Assembly: GCA_935421135.1 (NCBI GenBank) | Contig: OW285195.1 | Coordinates: 1,240,001 to 1,304,000 of the forward strand | From: Bugulina stolonifera | Lineage: Eukaryota > Bryozoa > Gymnolaemata > Cheilostomatida > Bugulidae | DNA: 64,000 bases | Direction of reading: 5' to 3' | Shown here: positions 1 to 12,770 of the stretch, in pieces | Layout: every line of letters begins with the position of its first letter | How positions within the stretch are numbered: the stretch's first letter is position 1 | Program-made: the position numbers and the translations under genes | Notes under the pieces: model-generated | The model's input: the letters and a program-made list of their open reading frames with translations, nothing else | What the model was told of the DNA's origin: nothing | The model's database searches: none

Positions 1-2204
1 CAAACACAAGTAGCGCCATAGCTGTAGCTGCTCATCAATTACAAAGTATGCATAAATTGCCTACATTTCACTTGGTAATTCAGAAAGCACACTTATAGCA
101 AAAACAACTTTGGACTGGCCATGATCAGTGTAACAACCAATGAAATGTGAATATTAGTTAAGATCTATTGCTAGTTAAATGTTTATCTTTTATAATTATA
201 ATACAGACAATCTAATCTAAAGTCTAAAATATTGCTTTTCTGCCAAAGTAGGCTCCTATTTACTTAGATGTAATAATAGAGAAAGGAGTTGTGCTCTCAT
301 GGCATAGTGTGGTATATTTCCTTATCTGGATAATATGGGCACCAGGCCTAGGTGTGAAGTAACAAAGATTATAAAGGAGTCAAGTCAAAAAGTGCAATGC
401 TGTATATTAGTTGTGTTTAACGACTTGCAATCAGCACATAATTCTCAGCTGTTAATACCTATCAATAAGAGTAAAGAGTTTTTCATACTAAACTAAGCTC
501 AGTTACACAAAGCTAGGGTGATTAGAATAACAAGTACACAGGTCTATTGTGAAGATACCGGAAATGAGCCAGGCTAGCATGTCATACATTAGTGATTCGA
601 TTATGCTCTATGGTCGAGTGTGCAGCTTCAGCTCTGTTTTTTCAGCAAGCCTTCCATCTTAGTTTTCAAGAATTGTTTAAATCAGGGCCTAAAGTGTAAA
701 TTGCCCCGTGTAGGGATTCAAAGTAAAAAATCTACCTATGCCTCTTTTGTCCAAGTACCAGTAAATGGATTGATTGCAGCACGCATTGATCCACAGACAT
801 AAAAAAGCACAAGAAGATGGAAATGAGTATGGCCATGAGTAAGCAATTTCCACCACACACAGATTCCATTCGCCAGGTAGATGTGTATTCATGATAAAGG
901 GCAGAAAAAGTCATTTGTGGGTTGCAATATTACTCTCTTCATATGGCAAATATAGGGCTTTGTTCATCATTTTAAGAAATGTTTTGTATACTCCAATATA
1001 CAATATTGTGCATTGTATACATTTGTAAACGTTTGTATTGAAGCATGCAAAACATTGAATATGAATAGGTCCTCATAGTCATTGGATTGTATTCCTGCGC
1101 CCCAGAGAGGTTGCCTAGACCGATAGACGACCCTTATTTAGTCTTATCTAATTTTACACACATTTATATATATATAATGATACAAAGGTCGACCTCACCA
1201 AAGAGATACTAACAACAACAAAGGCCTAGCAATTTCAAAATCAAAGTTATTTTGTTAAAATAGAAACAAAGCTCCCATAGTGTAGACACCTAGATTATTC
1301 TTTTAACAAAACCATGTACAAATCGTCCTTCGAATATTGTGACATAGTTGTTTGAACCAGGTAGGTACTACACTATATTAGGCCCTGATTATGGATTCAA
1401 CATACAATTCAAACCAAAAAATCTACTGATATAGAATAACTACCAACCTAAGGCTATGCGAAAATCCCGGGAGTAATCCGTATTAATTGACAAAATAACA
1501 CAACTCCGTCCACGTAGTGCACGTTCGGTAATCAAGTAACTTTTAAAGAGTAGACAACTTTCAATAGTGCTGTTAACCAGGGTTTAAATCGATTACCAAA
1601 CAGGGCCACCTAGACAACTTAAAATGATTCAATACCACTTTAACACCTCATCCTATTCCTCCATTCAACATGTAGTACAGTCATTTAGACCTCAGTTTCT
1701 CTTAGGACCTAGGGGATTGAGAAAGAAGACTTAGGCTAAGAGATTCCTAGAGTTATCTGAAGCACAAGATGTTATTTTATTGAGTTCTCTCCAGTAACTG
1801 ACTAAACATAACAAATTGCTCAGCTTTTATAGTAAAATAACTTCAGACCACAATCGACCAGAAAAGCACAATAGAAAACTATTTAAGGTATGATGAATAG
1901 GACCTAACAGTAGGTACAGAAGGGGCCGATACTAAGAGAGTCTGCTCTATAGTTCGGGTGACGAATTGTGACTAAGGTATAAAATGATTCACAGTTATGA
2001 TAAAATTACGCAGTAAGCCGGCTTCCGGTCTCGCACATAAACTTAATTACAATTGCAAATAATTTATAGAAATGCTACGATTTATGCAAACAATTATACA
2101 ATATCTACAAGCATATGGAACATGCAACTAATTGATTGTCCAAAAGCATCACAATATATACAGTTAGTGTATTATTAACTTTACTAGAATTCAACTTTGA
2201 ATTT
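1..2204. other. No gene recognised
   Basis: AT-rich sequence with no open frame that looks coding and no splice-bounded exon that I can support. It contains scattered TACATGTA-type palindromes and short AT runs. I see no tandem array here. Confidence 0.5.
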
Positions 2205-2622
2205 CATTGTTTGAAGTGTGGCTATACGGGAGCATACAGCGTTTACCCACCTCATTTTACTGGGTACCCGGCCAGCAGGCGTGTACCCTCATGTATTCCC
2301 AAGTAGTAGCTGCTGATCTGATAGTATAATGGTAGAGTGCTTGTTTTTCGTTCATAAGGACATAGGTTTGAAGCCCACCAAAGCCCATTTTTTCATTAGT
2401 AATTCACTAATTTATTGGCTACTATAAGATTAAATGGATAGCTATACATTACTGATCTGTAAGATTGGATTACTACATGTATAATTATAATAATCTCTTC
2501 CTTATTTCGTTTTCCATAAATAAGGGAGGACAACTTCTAATTATGACCAATAGCCTATGAGTGACCATGGTATCAATCTACAGTGACAGTGTAACCCCTC
2601 ATTTGTTCCACTTTGAACACTG
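2205..2622. mobile_element. hAT-like MITE, family A (copy 1), with tRNA-like core
   Basis: The interval begins CATTGTTTGAAGTGTGG and ends TTTGAACACTG, which are diverged inverted termini. A related copy at 49007-49660 shows the cleaner termini CAGTGTTCGAA/TTCGAACACTG. The flanks TTGAATTT and CTGGATTC agree at five of eight positions and differ only by transitions, as expected of a decayed 8-bp target duplication. Inside, around 2318-2385, is a tRNA-like stretch (A-box-like 'TAATGGTAGAGTGC', degraded B box), so the element may have captured a tRNA or SINE. It has no coding capacity. Confidence 0.6.
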
Positions 2623-5600
2623 CTGGATTCCATCACAAAAGTACTCTCTTGTACAAATACTTACCTTTATCCATAACTAGCCGAGCCTCAACCGTTTTTT
2701 AAAATTTTGGACCCTGGATGATCTACTTGCTTACTGCTAGTAAAGGTCACGTTCTATTAGTGTAGAAAACAGTTTTTGAGCTAAAGATGCTACATTTATT
2801 GATTGCTATGAACTTGTACAAGTGAAATAAATACAATGATTGTAGCAACTACAACACCCTGTCTCCTTTTTAATTATTTTGTCTAGGCTACTAGGTTATT
2901 GTAAACTGGCCATAATACTGACTATGACGGTTTAAGCCCCAAGTTGTCGACTGAGGAGAACATAGCTAGTAATGGAAAGTGCAGGTGAATATGAGTCTAG
3001 TTATTTCAGAGTCTAGTATGGTTCAGAATAGTTGAAGGTGACAGTCTTTGGTGTTTTCACAAAATACCAAATAAAATGAATTATAATATACATTTTGTAT
3101 GATAAAGTACATGTATACATGTATTTGTGAGGTAGACCCAGACTGTGCTTCAAAGATCTAGCAAAAAGGAACTTTAATTGGAGAGGGGCAAAAACTGACA
3201 AATAGCAAGCGATTGTGGAGAACAGCGTGGTATTGAGTGCAGCCATCAAACCGTGCCCGTAGGCCAGTCTTTGTCGAGTCGACCGACTGCCAGAGATATT
3301 GAGATTAACAGTAATCCTGTATATATGTATATGTAGCTATATGAAGCAACGTGTTCTAATTCTGTAGGTGGCTCCAACACTGGCCCACAACAATATGGAC
3401 TTACTGTATTGTTTATATCAGAGAGTATTAAAATTTCCACTAAAATTCCATAAAAATTGCTATGCGTTCTCTATATTAACATACAACCATACAGACGTCT
3501 TTGATTCAAATCAATATTAACATAGTTGAATATAAATAGCCTAAGCTCCATAGATAGAGCCACACAGACACAGTTTATATAGATGCACCACTAATTCTAA
3601 TATGGGCTTATTATGTCTAGGACATGGGTTTGCACATACATAAGATAACTTCATTGGAAGGTAGAAGCTAGAATCCTAGTTAGGTCTATCATGCTTTACT
3701 TTATTCTCATGGTGTTGACATGTTACTGAAGTGATCCGAGCTCATGAAATGTGTGTTGAAGGGCCCATATTTTATTAGATCTGCTTAGTGAAAATGGCTA
3801 AGTTTGATCTAGCCCGAGTTGCTACTTACCGTTATTGAGACACGTGAGTCTGAGTGTTCCTTGTTACTTATCTGTTCATATGTACCATGATACCCTAGTT
3901 GCTCTGGGTGGAGTTCTGTGGGAACTTAGGCTAAAAGACCTACCAGTTACAATCTACAACTCCAAAGGTATACCAGTCTAATAGAAGTGTCTTTATTGCT
4001 TCCTCAGGAACAACTGAACTACATGTAAAATGATCTCCACTTATATACATAATGTACTTCCGGCTAGCTCCGGTGAGGGCCGACCTAGGGTCGGTCTACA
4101 TACAGTCATAAAATGATTGCCGTAAGAAGGGTGCGAGCAGACTATGGGAGGGTTGACTAGGATATAAGAACAGACACCCAAAAGCCGATATTACAAGGTT
4201 GGACCCCCAAGGTCGAGTGCCAAAAATATACATGTATGTACATGTAGGTAAAATGATACATACAGTCTATTATAATTAATACAATAATTAAAATGGAGCA
4301 TTCACTCGGCCTCCTGTAGGAGACAATTCTTTACAATTTGGACAGAAGCTGTGATCTGACACTCCAACATAAAACATTGAAACAAGACCACTTTAATTTA
4401 CTATAAACCACCTGCGCATGCTACCATAAACCACCCATGCAGTTCATCTTAAAACAAGCATTCTAAAAAGTGCTATCCTCTCCTTTACATTCAAACATTA
4501 AAAATACAAATGCTCACTGGCGAAGCTTTCTTTTTTAAGGTTGCTGAGCTGGTGTAGTGGGTAGCATGTTCTGATGTTCACTGTGCTAGCTGCTAGGCGA
4601 TTAGGTGCCGTAGAAGCCCCGGGTGCAAACCCCAATCAGAGACTGGTATTTTCATGGATTTGAAACAAGTCTCTGACTGCTCAAAAATAAAGTCCTTGCT
4701 AGAAATACATCATAGATATATATATAAACGTTTGCAAATTACAAATACAAATTATATACAATGTACATCATTACAAATGCTTTTCGTGTTTCACATGTAA
4801 ACAGTATGTACTATTATCATTGTGTTAGACAACCCAACTGCTCACTTTGGCTTTAGATATTACAGCTTCATGTATATCACTAACAAACTATGGAATAGTA
4901 CTAGGAAGTTTACATGTGTAACATGTGAGTATTAGCTTCCAGTACACATTACACGGGAGTAAGCAATTGGCTATTGTTGTTCAAACACTGAAGTCAAGAA
5001 CAAGACATGTCCCGCTCTTGCTGTTCAATCTACATGATGACTACAACCATGGAAAATACTTGTACATCGGCAAAATGCGATCTTATGCGAAGTTGTTCTC
5101 TCTTTTTTGAGAGGACAACCCTAAAGTTTACCCGTGTATTAACGTGAAATGGTGGCTTACATTAACGCAGCCCTTTTTATCGGAAATGTTCTGTGTGAAC
5201 AAAGAAAGGTAAACGATTTGAATGGGCGCATTATTAGTTGGTGAGAATCTTTCGTTTCACTTTCGTTTTGTCACTCAAATAAGAACATAACAATATAAAC
5301 CTACCACTTTACAGTTTACAAGTTATGTAGCTCCACTTTCCTCTGCTGTTCTTTAAAATTACATTGAAAATTTTCAAAGTCGGTGACAGCTTAATTTTTA
5401 TTCAATTGCTTTTTATTTCATGGCTATTTAGCTTATAATTGTTTATTTTTTAAGAAATAAAATTTAAATAAAAGTTAAAAAAATAAATCATTTTAAATTT
5501 AATATTCATATTGTAGTGGATTTTAGCAAAGAAAGTCTCCCTCCGTGTTTCTCGACAACTCTCTAGAAATGTATAGACACTTTGGCAACAGCTCCCGTGT

Positions 5601-6200
5601 AAGTATTATTGTAATCTCATACCTAAGTGCTCAAACAGCAGAACTCCTGTCTTTTGGTAGCACAACCAGAGTATATTTAATGTTTTTTTCAGCAGAAAAG
5701 ATATAAGAGTTAAAAGTACAGCAGTAGATAAAAGAATAATAAGTAGTTAAAATTACACGCCTTATATACTAAAGGTTTGAATGTAGACTCACCAATAAGA
5801 AGAAGAAGTGTCTCCAACGGAAGGTCGGAGACCAATCATAAAAATGATTGCACCATGACGGCGTTAAATGGTTAACAATGATGAAATACTAGCCGTCGGA
5901 AATACTTAATTAATACATGTTTGTGTAATTATAACAATCCGTATCAGCAAGAGGAGTTATCTGCTCATTACTATTGACGACAATAAAATATATATGTATA
6001 AAAAGGAAAACTGATTGCGTTGATTGCTACTACCGTTTTACAAAAGAGTCATGGGATATATAAAATATAATATAGGATAATTGCTAATAGATTTGCGTGT
6101 CCATCTCAATATTAATATAATACGAGTACAATAATAGAATAAGAAAATACACCCGAGTCTTGACTCTAGCTCTTGCTTGTCAAGGAAAACTAGAAGAGAC
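2623..6200. other. Intergenic, repeat-rich, no supported gene
   Basis: No exon or gene recognised. Around 4545-4640 is a tRNA/SINE-like segment (GGTGTAGTGGGTAGCATG followed by a B-box-like GGGTGCAAACCCC) that could be a tRNA-derived SINE fragment. AT-rich low-complexity sequence fills about 5390-5510. Confidence 0.4.
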
Positions 6201-6230
6201 CAGAAAGTTGTCACTAGATTTTAGAATAAC

Positions 6231-6449
6231 TTGGATTCTCTTGGGTTAAAATCTGGTGTATGTTCTTCAGACTTCAATATCAAAATAGGTGAGGCCATAA
6301 TTGTCAACTCGGGAAGTGAAGACCCACAGTATACTGTTGTGGATGGAGAAGACGCAGCCGTAAAAATCGATGCGATCAGAGCACCGAATAGTAGGAAGCA
6401 AAGCCAACTAGGCAGACACTCACTAGGTGTCTTTAGGGACCCAGCTTGA
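6231..6449 (+). CDS. Unrecognised open frame upstream of the P450
   Basis: An open frame of about 73 codons with no in-frame ATG. It follows a possible acceptor (ATTTTAG at about 6220) and ends with TGA. The translation (SSDFNIKIGEAIIVNSG..., later VVDGEDAAVKIDAIRAP) has unbiased, globular-looking composition rather than a repeat. A GTGAGG donor-like site lies inside it at about 6289. It could be an exon of an undetected gene, a transposon-derived fragment or chance. I do not recognise a family. Confidence 0.2.
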   Translation: MDSLGLKSGVCSSDFNIKIGEAIIVNSGSEDPQYTVVDGEDAAVKIDAIRAPNSRKQSQLGRHSLGVFRDPA

Positions 6450-7128
6450 CGCGTCCTGGAGGTGAGTACCTCCGACAACAGAGAGGCAGTGTGTGAGGCG
6501 GAAATCCAACCAGCCTGCATAGGCACGGCTCCAAACCTTGACTGTGAGAGGGTCCGAAGGGACTGATACTTCAGCACAGGGTAGCAGGAGTAGCACCTAT
6601 TATGTTGAACAAATGGGTCCTATGTGGTTGTGGTTCTAGAGAAATCCTTGAACTTGGAACCCAAGTCCAGATAAATGCTTGTACGATAGACACTGTTAAC
6701 ACAAAAAGTAAAATAGTTGATCTCTCTTTATTGGTAGTCCACAATCAACTGAGCATTGATGTCAAAGTGTGCTACTTATATATGAAAAATACTCCTGGAA
6801 TATTTTATATAAAGTTTCTACACTCATATTCTAGATAGATAATATCAAGAAATCTCATATCCGCTCTGTTTCTTTCATTACCACTTTTGGCTAACTGTAT
6901 CCAAGCCGAGTCCACCAATATCTTGGATCACAGCTTCTGAGCGATTAGTACCGCATGTATCGCTTCTGAACTCACCAGCCTGAGACTTGAATCATTTGCT
7001 GTGGACACTGAAGCATGATATCTAATGGGGCTGTTAGGCAATCATGTACACAGAAAGTTAGGTTTGTATGTGTGAATCCAACATTTCATATTAGTAATCT
7101 AAGTTAACTTATTGTCTAAGATTTAGCG

Positions 7129-10100
7129 ATGGAGCAGCTCTCATCATTGCTAGGAAAGATGTGGCTGTGTGATTGGATAACCGGACTGTTGCTCACAACT
7201 GTCATTTCTGCTACAGCTACGTATTTACTTCAAGCGCGGCAACGTCGGGGACGGCTCCCACCTGGACCCTGGGTGCACCCACTCTATAGTCATTCTAAGC
7301 AGATAGCAGGCTGCGGTGGCATAGTATACTTCTTCCGTCACCTTCAGTGTAAATATGGTGAGGTAGGTCAAGAATAGATATGCAGTGAAAACTAACATGA
7401 CTGAACTGTGTGAACAATGTATAGTAGTTTAGTAGTAGTAGTGCATGTAGTCTGGCAGTGATGGGGAGAGAACTGTGCAACTATTGTAGGTGTTCACGGT
7501 ATGGATGGGAGGTACCTACCGTGTGGTCATATCGGGATATGCAAACATACACGCTGTCCTGAAAGTGAATCACAAGATATCGGCAAAACGAAGCTATGCT
7601 GGCATACCTGAATGGAAAAGAAAGATATTTGAAAAACGGCCTGGTAACTGGCTAGATTAAAATCGTAGAACTCTTAGACTTAGGCCCATAATATGTACAT
7701 TGTATAATGTATATGGGTGGCTCTTAAATTTTGGAGCGTTCCTGTGTGATTATAATAGTAATGGAGGTTGGACAAACCACTAGAAAGTTTTTAAGAACAT
7801 TCAGTGTGTGTTGAAAAGCTGACATCATACACACATGTTATATTTGCTTTGTAAGTAAGTGGTGAATGACGTGTTAATAAACTATGAATTAATAAATTGT
7901 TTGAAGATGTTAGTTTGGGTAAATAGTTTAATTATAAAATGTAGCTCTAGAGGCATTTTATTTATTTGTTTCTTAGGAGTAGTTGAAATGCATCTGTCAC
8001 AGGTAACAATGCTTGGCTTATCATATGTTTCTTAGTACATGTATTTCAATAGCAGTCCTATTTTTTATTCAATGTGTATTCTACAGGAATTTCACGAATA
8101 GTCGAATGGAAAGAATGTAAGGCTGTTCGTCAGCAAATTGTACACCTACTACTGGAGGAAGGGATGGGTAAACCAGCAATGGAGAGGATCATAGTAGAGG
8201 AAGCAGATGAGTTCTGCAAATATTTCATAGAGCCCAGGCTACAGACTAAGGAAGCCCTTAGGGCTACCGTCAATCCCCTCACCATGGCCATCTCTAACAC
8301 TCTGTTTAAGCTGTTGGTAGGAGAGAGATTTGACTATGGTGACCCTAAGGTCCACCTATACACAGACCTCATTCTGAAGGAGGCGAAGAGTAACAGTATT
8401 TACCAGCTGTCCATCCCCTTTACAAGATGGATTCCTGGAGACCCATTTGGTTCTGCTGCTGGGCAGAGAAGCAACCAGAATACCTTCTCCGAGATGATTA
8501 GTAATTTTGATGAGATCGTCACCGAGAGACGGAAGTTTTTAAAAGATGGCTGCTCTCCTTCTTGCATGCTTGATCATATGCTGCTGCAGTCTAGGCCGGA
8601 GAGTGGAGATTTGAATCGATTTGGTGGGAAAAATATTACAGTGATGTATATCTGTATTTCTCTTATGGAACTCGTTATACTGTTTTATCATGGACAAACA
8701 TGTTGACTCATTTTCTCACGAGCTCAGAATAGTCTGATAAAAGCAGTTTACTATTCTGTGCGTAAGATGAAACTGTACAATAGCAATTCGTCGCCATAAT
8801 CATTTCCATCATGTTTTAGATGATAACATTGGTTCTATGCTACAACAGCTATACACTGGGGGTACGGTGGCATCCTCCTTTCTCTGCTGGGCGTTACTTT
8901 ATCTCTCAGTCTATCCGGAAGTGCAGACACGGGTTTTTGAAGAGATACGTGATGTGATTGGTAGGTTAGGTATAAGATGTGATGTGATTGGTAGGTTAGT
9001 TATAAGATGTGATGTGATTGGTAGATTAGGTATAAGATGTGATGTAATTGGTAAATAGAGATGGAAAACAATACAAGACACTGTGTGTTACTTATAGTCG
9101 TAGATGTTATTATATGCATGTGCGTGAATGGCTGAGCCTGATCAAAATGTATAAGCTAAAGTGAAGGAATATTAACTTAATTGTTGAGATTTACCTGCAC
9201 TGTTTATTGCTATTTCAATACTAAACATCTTGCAGTCTTGGTAAATGGTCGGATATATTTTGTTTTAGCACACGTTGGATTGTTAGATTAGTTTGTTTTT
9301 ATTGCTCCTAGGCAAGTGATGCTGATTGGTTGCTTAGCTAATCATGTGATCAATCATGTGGTATTTGGTAGATGATGGAATACCCGAGTACAGCATGAGA
9401 AGTGCAATGTACTACACCGACGCCTTTCTACTAGAGCTGTTCAGGCACTCCTCTACTATATACCTGTACTTACCTCGCACCCTAGAGAGCGAGCTCATGG
9501 TCGACGGAAAGGTAACTCCGTAGTAGTAGATTATTGTACCAACAATATAGTATTGGTTTGTTTGGTGCAAAGATAATGGAAGGGAAGATCAGACACTCAG
9601 GCCAAAAACTGTCCGTCTCCCGCCTCTAAGCGCGGTTTGGATTAAGCAAGGAGTTGTGTTACCTTGTGTACAAATCCTTTTTTACTATTGGTGTTCCGCC
9701 GACCAATAAGACAATATTTTCTACAGCGGCACTGAATATACAGTTTACTTACATAAACGATATTTTATTATAGAGAACGCAATAGTTAGGCCGTGAAACT
9801 ACGATACTAGTCTAGCAGCTATCTAAAAGTTCAACACAGATGCAGCGGAAATCAGATTGCGGAACGCCAGGGCCGCCAAATTGGGCGTATTTGGTGGGAC
9901 AGGGTTTTATCATTTAGTATCCGATCTTCCCTTCCACTATCTTTGTTTGGTGTTGCAGACTATCATTACAGTAATGAGATATCAATGTTGTACAGATATT
10001 GTGGAATAACCTTGATTAGTTATCTCTTGTCATAGGTGTAACATTGGGAGAACATTGGTATGTACCTATACATGTAGTGGCACGATATTTACTCAGTATT

Positions 10101-10866
10101 TATGCTGTGAAATGTTTATGTAAACCAGGCTATTTTTCTGCTATTACAGAGGAAGAATATAATACATCTGGATATTGTGCTAGTGTCATGTGTACATGTA
10201 CCTATATGTGATGTCACACAGTCATGTGTATCTATATGTGATGTCACACAACCATTTGTGTCTGTAGATGATGTCATACAGTCATGTGTATCTCTAGATG
10301 ATGTCACACAATCATGTGTATCTCTAGATGATGTCACACAGTCATGTGTATCTGTAGATGATGTCACACAGTCATGTGTAACTGTAGATGCTGTCATACA
10401 GTTATGTGTATCTGTACTCTGCAGGTGCTGCCAGCTAACACTGAGCTCATGTTTAACATTGACTCTGTGTACAACGACCCTGATATCTTCAGTAATGTGG
10501 ATGAGTTTGATCCTGAGCGGTTCTTTAGAGGAGACATTGAAAAGAAGAAAGCGTGTGTTGAGGCTGCCTTTGGCATAGGTAAATATGTAGAGATATCTAG
10601 TATTAGTATCATGCACTATAATATGGTATAGTTAGATATGTATTTATTCTATGTTGTATACTACAGGTAAGAGGAACTGTGTTGCAGCACCACTAGGCAA
10701 GGCTCAGATATTCCTTATATTAACCCGAGTTCTACAGCAATACTCTGTAACCTATGAGGGGAATTCCAAACCCTCCCTAAGAAAGACTGATGGTATCAAC
10801 ATCAAGCCTCCACCACATGGTATACTTTTCACCAGAAGACGTGAAATAAAGGAGAGTTGGAACTAA
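7129..10866 (+). CDS. Cytochrome P450, CYP2-clan-like, complete, 7 exons
   Basis: Exons: 7129-7362, 7490-7643, 8087-8623, 8820-8960, 9372-9511, 10425-10578, 10667-10866. All junctions are GT-AG and every phase matches, giving 519 residues plus TAA, typical for a microsomal P450. The N-terminus has a hydrophobic membrane anchor (about residues 12-35) then the proline hinge RLPPGPW. The C-helix carries EWKECK, with Lys where Arg is usual. The K-helix ExxR is ELFR, the PERF motif is DPERF, and the haem loop is FGIGKRNCVAAPLGKAQIF with the Cys ligand. The family role is haem-thiolate monooxygenation on the ER membrane; the substrate is unknown. Two oddities: the I-helix reads YTGGTVASS instead of the usual AGTDTT-type acid-alcohol pair, and the Gly two residues after the Cys is Ala. 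Splice-site minisatellites occupy introns 4 and 5. Confidence 0.9.
8951..9057 (+). repeat. 30-bp tandem array over the P450 intron-4 donor
   Basis: Four copies of a 30-bp unit that begins with the last 10 exon bases (GATGTGATTG), contains the donor GTAGGT and continues into the intron. Each copy therefore repeats the exon end and donor. Because 30 is a multiple of three and the copies lack stops, the frame stays open through all of them and stops just after the last (AAATAG). Confidence 0.9.
9568..9944. mobile_element. hAT-like MITE in P450 intron 5
   Basis: Inverted termini CAAAGATAATGGAAGGGAAG / (revcomp) AAAGATAGTGGAAGGGAAG enclose 377 bp. The 8-bp direct repeat GTTTGGTG lies at 9560-9567 and 9945-9952. 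No coding capacity. Terminal repeats plus an 8-bp duplication are characteristic of hAT elements. Confidence 0.8.
10184..10421 (+). repeat. 30-bp tandem array abutting the P450 exon-6 acceptor
   Basis: About eight copies of a 30-bp unit (core GATGTCACACAGTCATGTGT) run directly into the TGCAG acceptor at 10421-10424. Each unit contains CTGTAG or CACACAG, so the array is a ladder of acceptor-like AGs in front of the real one. Confidence 0.9.
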
Positions 10867-11027
10867 TGTGATATTGCCATATATTAATTATTATGGTGGA
10901 TGAGGTGCCCATGAAGGAGTTGGCTGGCCAGTTGACTTTAGCTATTCTATTGGCGGTCCGTGTTGTCATACAGGACATGTGATAGAGAACTCAGTGGCAA
11001 GCTTAGCATGGGTCCAGTGTCTTTCTA

Positions 11028-11033
11028 AATAAA
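11028..11033 (+). terminator. Poly(A) signal of the P450 gene
   Basis: AATAAA 162 bp after the P450 stop codon, followed by T-rich sequence. Confidence 0.6.
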
Positions 11034-12425
11034 ATTATTTTCTATATCGGCTTACTTTTATTACTCAGTGACAAAGTTAGTAGGTACTCTATATTATATT
11101 TAATCATAAATATTTATGCTGATATATAAAATATATATTTTTCTAAGAAAGTGCTACAATGCTTTACATCTTCTGAAAAATTAGAGCTACAATACGGAGT
11201 AGATAACTCCGTTCTTTTGGTCAGAAGTGCTGTGATTTTACTTTCAAGTGACTCATAATTATAGCAAGAAGTTGTTTTCTACTACATGTATGTTGGCACA
11301 GTAATAACTACAACTTTGTATGGTCACCAGTAACCAAGTACCTCCCCTATGTGTTCAGTTTGTGCACAGCCCCACCAATTACTGCTTGACGTGTACAATG
11401 GGTTTACATAACCAATACCTCTGCATCCCTAAAACTAAATAGAAAACTCAAAACAGTTTATTAAAAAATATTTTATATCATATATTTTATAATATATTAT
11501 ATTATTTTAAGCTGTTATAGTTGAGAACAAAAACAATAAAAAATATGGGCACAACAAGATTACAATATAATTATTGTTGTAACTGTAGTAAGTAAAATAT
11601 AGTAGACAGTGATTCTGTCTGAGTGTAAAGCTTATGGGAGGCAGGTACATCCGTCCCATATTGTTGAATAGAACATAACATAAATCAAGTAGACCTAACA
11701 CTATGTGCATATACAACAAGTGGAATGGACTTTGAGCAGTGACATCATTGGTATCTACTGTACGTACAGTTTACATGGACACAATCCACCAGGTATGTCT
11801 ACCAACAGGTTGTAGTTGATATGGTGACTAACTACATATGGCTGCCTACGAGCTACTGCTAGGGTTACTACTACAAACTACCGTAGTATATCTAAAGGGG
11901 TATCACATAAGCTTGCTTTGCTGAGCACAAAAATATAACGAGAAAAGAGTAGAGGAGGAGCTTTAGGTTGAGCAAACTGATAAGAGGTGAGTCTGTCTGA
12001 CCAATGACCTTGACAGATTGACCTCTGTGCTGTTTGCCAGTAAAGTAAATTAATAAAATATAATAACAATATATTTATACTATACTCAGGTAGGGCATAT
12101 ATAGACTATATTATATGAAGAACTGGTAGGACTCTACGACTCCTAGGCAGGAACACGCATGTGTGAGTGGATATATACCAGCGACTTACAATGCATTATG
12201 GGTATGTTGCTGCAACTGGTTAGACATAAGTTGAAAGAAGAAACCTTTTATCCTGCCAGCCCCGTTTCTGCATCAGAGCATGCCATAGCAATACAGCCTT
12301 ACAGTCATGTACAGTCAAAACCCATCCAATCCCAGACACCCACCCAGCACTGACAGTATGACCCACTCTACGAATGACTTTAAGGCCTGTAATTGCTTAA
12401 TACAGTAGTTGTCAGAGGTACCTAA
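11034..12425. other. Spacer between P450 (+) and RhoGAP (-) genes
   Basis: No exon recognised. The two flanking genes are convergent, so this stretch holds only 3' ends. An AT-rich patch lies at about 11460-11600. Confidence 0.5.
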
Positions 12426-12477
12426 TTAGGCATCCATTGTACCCTCATAAAAGCGAGTTATAATATAGATAGAATGT

Positions 12478-12742
12478 TGACAGCAATATAGTGGAGTTTG
12501 ACTGTAGTAATGAGTGTTGACTATAGAAGTGGTGTTGACTGTAAAGGTGGTGTTGACTGTATGACTGAGTTGTTGACTGTAAGAGCAGGGTGTTGACTGT
12601 ATGACTGAGTTGTTGACTGTAAGAGCAGGGTGTTGACTGTATGACTGAGTTGTTGACTGTAAGAGCGGGGTGTTGACCATAGGAGTGGACGTTGACTGCA
12701 AGAGTGGGGTGCAAGACAATAGGAGTGGGGTGTTGACTGTAG
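12478..12742. repeat. 20/40-bp minisatellite in the RhoGAP 3' region
   Basis: Alternating 20-bp units (TGTTGACTGTAAGAGCAGGG and TGTTGACTGTATGACTGAGT) form three 40-bp higher-order copies plus degenerate edges. It starts about 30 bp past the RhoGAP stop codon and is probably 3' UTR. Minus-strand open frames through it give only Ser/Gln-rich repeat peptides, which I do not consider coding. Confidence 0.85.
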
Positions 12743-12770
12743 AGGAACGAAACTATCACAATGTAAATGT

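Noticed and set aside
2318..2390. tRNA gene
   Set aside because: A- and B-box-like words are present, but the stems do not pair well, and the same stretch recurs inside a second copy of a hAT-like element, so it is part of a repeat.
6221..6577. 118-codon minus-strand frame
   Set aside because: It overlaps the plus frame listed, has biased Ser/Leu content and no splice support; it is probably a shadow.
10177..10578. Frames of 130-166 residues on both strands over P450 intron 5
   Set aside because: They follow the 30-bp array and are out of frame with the P450 exon.
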